DNA of 64,000 nt from assembly GCA_947646735.1 (NCBI GenBank), contig CANTFK010000990.1, forward strand, positions 186,001 through 250,000. The letters are read 5' to 3'. Below are positions 58,533 through 64,000 of this stretch, in pieces (positions within the stretch are counted from its first letter, which is position 1; each line of letters begins with the position of its first letter). The stretch is from Peronospora farinosa. Lineage: Eukaryota > Oomycota > Peronosporomycetes > Peronosporales > Peronosporaceae. Below the pieces are notes generated by a model, which saw only the letters and a list, made by a program, of their open reading frames with translations, was not told the DNA's origin and did not search any database. Made by a program: the position numbers and the translations under genes.

Positions 58533-59728
58533 GATGGTGCACCACGTTGTTGCGATTTCGCAGCAACGTGGGACCCACGTCTCTGGCCCTTCTTGGCAGA
58601 CGGTCGATCGTCACTCCCAGTGTTACGAGACACTGGGCGTGGGGCACTACACTCATAAGCGTAGTGGCCCAACTTCTGACAGCGATTGCACTTTTGCAAT
58701 CGCTTGTACCCTGGAGAGCGATGTCGCTCGCTCTCTACATAGGAGAGGTCCATTGGTTCTGGACCTCCGCCCTCCTGTCGTCTCGGTGGACGATAGGATC
58801 TCGAGTGGACGTGAGCCTGTTGTAGGCTAAAGTCCTCCTGTTCCGCTGCAGATATCGCTTGATCCAGCGATTCTAGTTCCAAGCGGAACAGGTGGGTCTT
58901 GACAGGACCATCTGTCAGACCCTTGATGAACACAGTAACCTGCGTGTGTTCATCGATTGGGTTCAGTACGATACAGCTAACGAGGTATCGTACGTGTTGG
59001 GCGTAAGCGTGTATATCACGCTTACCCTGTTTCAAATCCAGGAGCTCAGCCCGAGCCCTAAATTCGGCGCGAGGCGGCTCAAACGTGTGTTTGAGCCGCG
59101 CCTTGAAGACGTCATACGTTGGAAAAACGTATGGGTCGTGCAGTTTGCGCCCTAAGGCCCAAGCTTTGGCACGTCCTGCCAAGTTCGACATGGCGAACTT
59201 GACCTTCATCGCATCGTCATCGATGCGACGAGCCTCAATGCCATCGTCGAGCTCGACGAACCATCTCAACAAGGAGTCGCTTTCGAATGCCTTGTACTTG
59301 GAGACATCAATCTTCAAGGACTCGGGTCGACGTATACACGTTGACCAGGCAGCAACAGCACTAGCCTGCTGTTGTCTCAACAGTTCAGACTGTTGAGCAC
59401 CCTGCTGCATCAACAAGTCAGCTTGTTGAGCGCCTTGTTCTCTCAACAGTTCAACCTGTTGAGAACCTTGCTCCTCTAGCAAGGTGAGTTTCTTTACAAC
59501 TTCGTCAAGTTCATGTTGTATGAACTTGGCTATGGTTGCATGTTGGTCGTCTCCGCTAAGAGAGAGCAACATGGCACCAACGGCAGGGTTGCCGATGGTT
59601 TCAGCCATACGCTGAACCGCATTCCATTCGAGATCACTCATATAGCAGAAGTCATCAAGCGTTGCGTGATGACGTTCTCCATCCGCTGGTTTCATAGCCG
59701 ATGGTGCGGTGGTCGCTGAACGGACCAC
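58511..59728 (-). CDS. Gypsy B gag
   Basis: 405 residues, intact. The capsid-like core runs around 'SLLRWFVELDD', 'AKAWALGRKL', 'FEPPRAEFRARAELLDLKQG' and 'YLVSCIVLNPIDEHTQVTVF'. An N-terminal heptad-like tract of Leu/Glu/Gln repeats lies near residues 80-120. A zinc knuckle C-X2-C-X4-H-X4-C ('CNRCQKLGHYAYEC') is near residue 360. The stop codon is embedded in the frameshift stem at 58492-58517. Confidence 0.9.
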   Translation of the reverse strand: MVRSATTAPSAMKPADGERHHATLDDFCYMSDLEWNAVQRMAETIGNPAVGAMLLSLSGDDQHATIAKFIQHELDEVVKKLTLLEEQGSQQVELLREQGAQQADLLMQQGAQQSELLRQQQASAVAAWSTCIRRPESLKIDVSKYKAFESDSLLRWFVELDDGIEARRIDDDAMKVKFAMSNLAGRAKAWALGRKLHDPYVFPTYDVFKARLKHTFEPPRAEFRARAELLDLKQGKRDIHAYAQHVRYLVSCIVLNPIDEHTQVTVFIKGLTDGPVKTHLFRLELESLDQAISAAEQEDFSLQQAHVHSRSYRPPRRQEGGGPEPMDLSYVESERHRSPGYKRLQKCNRCQKLGHYAYECSAPRPVSRNTGSDDRPSAKKGQRRGSHVAAKSQQRGAPSKNGRGQ

Positions 59729-59742
59729 GAAGTGCTACCAGG

Positions 59743-60200
59743 TGTAATGAGCCCCCTCCGACTATACTGATAACAGTATAGTCTACCATCACTGATGACA
59801 GTGAAAGCAGGTGCCTCAATTACCTCTCTTACACAAGAGGCAGAGGAAGCTTTACTTCTAAACAAACGCTTAGAAGTAGAGGAAAAGAAAACTGTATTCA
59901 ATATAGTTAACTATCTTAATAAAACTAATCTGTTATAACCTATGTTAACTATATTAAACTACAACTATGTATGTTGACAACTTGCCCTCCACTCATTGCG
60001 CGCGTCCATCGGTCATTGGTCAGCGCGTTGGTTGATATGATGGCCCATATCAACCAATGAGAGGGCATCTCCAACTTCAAAGAGATCTAGGAACAATATT
60101 ATAAGAAAAGGTAATATTGTCAAATATTATTAGTTATAATAATATTTTATTGACACTTCATATAAGTGTCAATATTATGTAACGGGCTCGCCCCGTTACA
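59743..60200 (-). repeat. Gypsy B 5' LTR
   Basis: About 458 bases, from tgtaatgagc to ccccgttaca on the plus strand. The PBS lies directly to its left. Confidence 0.95.
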
Positions 60201-60581
60201 CACCCGCTCGCGTCTCTCCGCGAGCCCATAACGACGACGTAACTCTTCGCGTATTGGTACGAGTTCGGCAAAAGACGTCTCGGTGTTGTACCGGCGGACG
60301 AATGCGGTCCAAGACTCATCCAGCGAAGCTTGTCTTACGGCATAAGTAGCCGAGGTCGGGTTTCCCCGAGTGCGTCTCCATCGTCGCCACATCTCGCGCA
60401 TCTCTTCATCGCCACGCGAACGTTCGATTCCTCTGCAGTCGTACTGCTCCCAGACGCGAAGACTCTCCGCATATGTTTGCGGATGGTTAGGCACCGCCAC
60501 GATGGACGGTGCCAGGAGTTGCTCGCCGTCGTTGCTCGTTTGTCGTGGTGTAGTGGTTCCAGTGTTGTTGTTCGTGGACAT
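60201..60581 (-). pseudogene. Gypsy A antisense ORF, N-terminal part
   Basis: Starting at 'MSTNNNTG' (60581), this reads 'EQYDCRGIERSRGD', 'ASLDESWTAFVRRYN', 'PIREELRRRYG', 'RRERV' and ends at the element B junction. The next conserved residue (Cys) resumes at 44181. The frame is preserved if one copy of the overlapping 3-5 base duplication is ignored. Confidence 0.75.
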
Positions 60582-60682
60582 GAAACTATGCAAGCGCCCG
60601 CTGATGTCGTGGATTGATTGAGTCGGATTCTTCCCTGTGTTCTGTCTCACTCAAGAGTGTGTGCTATTTTGTGGGGGGGGGG

Positions 60683-61007
60683 TGAAACGGGGTGTACCGT
60701 TACACAGTTAGATATAGTTAATTTCATATTACATATATAGTTATACGGTACACCCGAGATAGCGGGTGTAGCCATTCGTGTCTCTATTTGCAGGTAGGTG
60801 AGAATCAGTCTCATTATCAGCCAATAGGAGAGCGATCTGTAGTTGAGTGGTTCCCATGCGTTTGGTGACCACTCGTTCTTAGTATAAAACAAAAATGTAA
60901 AAGTCAGAGTTGAAATTTACCTCAGCACGCTAGTTATTGTGTTCTCCTTTACGCTTCCTCGTAAAACCTACAGTGTGTGTAAGTAACGGAGATCTAGCCC
61001 CGTTACA
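60683..61007 (+). repeat. Gypsy A 3' LTR
   Basis: 325 bases beginning tgaaac and ending gttaca, preceded by a run of G (polypurine tract, 60671-60682) and followed by the duplication aatcg. Confidence 0.95.
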
Positions 61008-61310
61008 AATCGCGTGCAGCAGTAAGAACATTGTATTTATCTTCTGTAATTGGGTGCGTAGAGTAGGGAAATGGTCCTTCAGGACGAAGTCAATCTGACA
61101 ATCAATAAAGTCACATCATCTTAATTTTTTCTATTAGGTTTCCACACATTGGCATTCCATACTCGGCGCGACGCTTCTGAGATGAGCTTCGTAACTCATT
61201 TTACATCATATCGACGCAGTGTATCAACACCTTCACGCAGTACTGGTGCAGCCGTCATGGCTCCTATAATTATGCCATGATAAATTTCAATATAAAGCAC
61301 TATCTTGATT
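61008..61310 (-). pseudogene. 5' remnant of the Harbinger transposase beyond gypsy A
   Basis: By position this continues the transposase interrupted at 37747. Minus-strand readings such as 'VLREGVDTLRRYDV' lie here with stops. The match to Harbinger N-termini is weak, so the assignment rests mainly on the shared target duplication. Confidence 0.35.
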
Positions 61311-61700
61311 AATTGAATAACGATACACTTTCAGTACCGCACTTGTTAGGCTATTTTTTATGGGATCGCTAATTTAATTATAAGAAAGTGAGTTACTCAT
61401 TAGTGATGCCATTCGACTAAAGAGCTTATCACACGTTGCTTGTATCAGTGCGGTCATTTCTCATTAAATTTTTGAATAAGGACCACACGAAGAAGAAATA
61501 ATGATGTTTTGTAATTAGGCTGAGCCCAATGGAAAACCTCTTAATTTGATCCCGTCCCGTCACATCGCCCACGACAAGATTTAAAGTAACCAATATGAGA
61601 ATCCAACGCCAGCCATCCCTTTGTAGTATTCACGTTAGCTACTTGCGCGTTCGAAAAACTGAGTTGAAGCCCTACATTCTCGACTTAGTACCGGCCGGCG
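61311..61700. other. AT-rich stretch, nothing recognised
   Basis: About 390 bases without a convincing frame or repeat. Confidence 0.5.
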
Positions 61701-64000
61701 GAGTATGTACGCGCAGTAGAAGCGTCTATTTTCCTTGATGCTATCGCATTATCGATCTCGCGAGACCAGCGATTGAAGGGGGAAGACGATTTAGATGTTG
61801 TCTCGGCTTGCTGGCAAAGCCAAAGAATGGGCTTTGAGTAAGCCCGTCGTAGATGAGTCGGCGTTCCCTACGCTGGACGATATCCAGCGTGACTTACTAC
61901 TGGCATTTAAGCCTCCCCAAGATGAACCCCGCTTGAGTGCAGACTTCTTCTCACTCAGACAGGGCAAGCTGTCGATGCGTAACTACGTGCAGAAGACATG
62001 ACATCTTGCTTTGTGTATTATCACGCAGCCAATCGATGGTTTTACAATTCCATGTCTTCGTCTTCGGTGTGCAGGAGGCAGTATTACTGCCTCCTGCACA
62101 CCTGCCTCCACGTGCTGAACAGAAGTCCTTTTGAGGAGATATTTTGCCCTCGCACTTCGCAAAGATTACACTGTCGCGTTATCGTACATGCACGCAGCAC
62201 CGCAACGCCCCCGAAGTCTGGTTCAGAACCATGGAAAATTGACGCAATCGAGTCCTCTCGTGGTCGCGGCAAATCATTATGCCGCGACATACGCAATCAT
62301 AACACGATGAAGTGTTATCGATGTGGCAAGACTGGCGGTCGTGCGGCTGTTTTGTCGAGCAACAGCGACGGTGACCATGTCTCACGAGGAGATACTGACC
62401 CGCCAAAAAATAGCGGTTGCTAGTAGGCGCGCGGAGTCCTACTGGCAGGAATGGAGATTGGGTACTCAGGTGGCAGTTTGGGCCCCTATACCGAAAGTGA
62501 TAAACCTTCATGACCAGGTGCGACGATTCGCGACTAATTATTATTAGTCTTATCGATGCTGGAGTGAAGTGACCACTCCGAATGCTGCTGGAATTGGGTG
62601 CATCCAACAAATTCTTTCGTACACCCTGTCTGCCATTTCTTTCTTCTACTAGCACTGTTCAAGAAGGTTAAGGCGACATCGTTGTCAAACTTGTTGATGG
62701 AAAACTAAAACGTGTTCCGCGTGAAAAAGTTGTTTTACCATACGCATTTGACGAATTTAAATTTTCTTTTTCTTCAAAATTTAAGTCTTCTTTTGATCGC
62801 CACCACCTGACGGGTCATAAAACGAAGTATTCTTAAAGCAGTAATAAATTCTTTATGCACAAGATAGATTCTGCAGTCGATTGCAATATATAGAAACTGT
62901 GACTTCCACGGTATCAGCCGACGATAATGGCTATCTCGGTCCGTCAAACGACGAAGTGAATATGAAATAAGCAGGCGCATCCGCTCCTTCGTTGGATACG
63001 TCATCCGATTAGCCTCACGTCAGGGTCGTGAACGATCTCGCCACGGCTAGTAACCAACACAGAGAGAGCGATGGACCTCAGTGCGTGGTATGTTCCGTTA
63101 CACTGATGTAGCCACAGAACGAGGCAGCTGAACAGCGGATCCCGCATACAAAAACATTGGCTGAGAAGAGGCTCTTGATCATTTTTTTAGGCGGTTGAGA
63201 AGGGGCTCCCGCATGCAAGCAAATCGGACGAGAAGAGTCTTCCGTTCCATGTCGAGGTGATCGAGCAGGGGCTTCCGCAAAACCCACAGTAGTCAAGAAG
63301 AGGCTTTCGATTGTCAACAAGGCGGTCGAAAAACTTGCTTTCGCATACAAATGAGGCGGTCGAAGACAAGATCTCTCCTCTATCGACAAGAATGAGCGGA
63401 CTATGGATCCGCATGTGACTGACGTGGTGAAGACTGAGCTCTCACGTCTAGGGTGGTACGTCATCCTACTGTGATAGCGACGCGCTTGGCTTCAAGCAGG
63501 GGCTCGAGACGCAAGAGAAAACGCAAGAAAGGAGCACGCCGATCACCAAGACGACGAAATTCACGTCAAAATTCTGATGCAGATGATTCCGTAGTGACGG
63601 AATCCGTATGCGCGCTTAAATATGTGCTAGGATCTCCACATTGTGGTCGCTACATTGAGGTAGTGAGCCCTCCGTGCACTGCTGCAGATGTCACATCTCT
63701 GTCATCCCTTTCATGTTACGATTTCCTTCACGACACCCAAGGCCGACGACATCGAGCAAGTTTGCGTTGTTTCAGCCGCCGAAGCAGCCAGTGAAGAAGT
63801 TCTGTAGGCTCGCCCAACGAGCGCTGAGCCTAAACCAGCGCGCGAAGAACGCTTCGCGGCACAGTCTTGGTATGCCCTTTGTGATTTGAGCAACCCTGTC
63901 TCTGTAATTGCCCGTGAGTACGCCGATATTTTCCTGGAGAAAATTCCAGCTGAGCCTCCGGCGGATCGTGGTGTGCGGCACGAGATAGATCTCGTGCCAG
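61701..64000 (+). mobile_element. Gypsy element D, decayed and cut by the right edge
   Basis: No LTR is seen at its left side. Gag begins mid-domain near 61795 ('[17 protein letters not shown]', 'FKPPQDEPRLS'). A zinc-knuckle remnant ('CYRCGKTGGRA') is near 62310 and protease pieces are near 62560-62700. A linker with EKGLP/EQGLP-type units lies at 63190-63420. RT begins near 63910 ('EYADIFLEKIPAE', '[10 protein letters not shown]') and reaches the window end. Many stops interrupt it. Confidence 0.8.
61795..62423 (+). pseudogene. Gypsy D gag remnant
   Basis: Frames 61795-62001 and 61998-62423 carry the gag core and the degraded zinc knuckle (CYRCGKTGG with the His position lost). A slippery A-AAA-AAT (62405-62411) and a stem (62419-62427 with 62438-62446) remain at its end. 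Confidence 0.7.

Larger units (their letters stand above)
44185..60200 (-). mobile_element. Gypsy element B (middle of nest; contains C)
   Basis: Minus-strand chromodomain gypsy element of about 8.2 kb, split by element C into 44185-48922 and 56738-60200. The PBS (tggtagcacttcgtgg) is complementary to plus-strand 59725-59740. A polypurine tract lies at 44645-44660. A cacac duplication is seen at 44180-44184 and 60199-60203, the right copy overlapping the terminal 'ca' of the LTR. It lies inside the antisense ORF of element A. Confidence 0.9.
37748..61007 (+). mobile_element. Gypsy element A (outermost, decayed; contains B and C)
   Basis: Plus-strand chromodomain gypsy element of about 7.2 kb, split into 37748-44184 and 60201-61007 by element B. 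Its 325-base LTRs differ at about 15 positions by eye. A 5-bp duplication (aatcg) brackets the whole, a PBS (tggtagcacttcgtag at 38075) follows the left LTR, and a G-rich polypurine tract (60671-60682) precedes the right LTR. Gag and pol are full of frameshifts and stops. Confidence 0.9.

Overview
The window looks like nuclear DNA of an oomycete, probably a Peronosporales species. The reasons are compact genes with short GT-AG introns of about 60-95 bp, an ordinary eukaryotic gene set, and large blocks of Ty3/gypsy and Ty1/copia retrotransposons. No species can be named from the sequence alone, and no rRNA, tRNA, CRISPR or bacterial-type features were seen.

Positions 1-30.4 kb are gene-dense and single-copy in appearance. 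In order they hold: a multi-CBS/PB1 membrane-anchored protein cut by the left edge; a STIMATE/TMEM110-like membrane protein; an eight-exon myotubularin-type phosphoinositide phosphatase; a six-exon protein with two C2 domains that arose by exon-level duplication; a secreted EGF-like, probably GPI-anchored protein; a leucine-rich hypothetical protein; an ankyrin-repeat protein; a NELF-B (COBRA1) homologue with a bromodomain inserted in its middle; NAA10 (catalytic subunit of N-terminal acetyltransferase A); a C2 protein with a very acidic tail; a CENATAC/CCDC84 homologue; and a BED-finger/hAT-derived protein. NELF-B and NAA10 are divergent across 275 bp, and CENATAC and the hAT-derived gene converge with only 17 bp between stop codons.

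Positions 30.9-64 kb are almost entirely transposons. A decayed copia element (30961-36210, minus strand) is followed by a decayed PIF/Harbinger transposase. That transposase is split by a three-level nest of related chromodomain gypsy elements. Element A (plus strand, 37748-61007, duplication aatcg) contains element B (minus strand, 44185-60200). Element B in turn contains element C (plus strand, 48923-56737, duplication attac). A fourth, decayed relative (D) runs off the right edge.

The most unusual content is shared by the gypsy elements. (1) A, B and C each carry an ORF antisense to pol, between the integrase C-terminus and the 3' LTR. It overprints the chromodomain region in the same relative frame each time and encodes a protein with a conserved core, a CxxC motif and a basic or coiled-coil tail. 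(2) B and C are packed from LTR to LTR with short perfect inverted repeats (7-12 bp arms, often 3-4 nt loops), far more than chance predicts, in coding and non-coding parts alike. (3) Gag and pol are joined by a -1 frameshift module (A-AAA-AAC/T plus a stem) whose stem shows compensatory changes between B, C and D.
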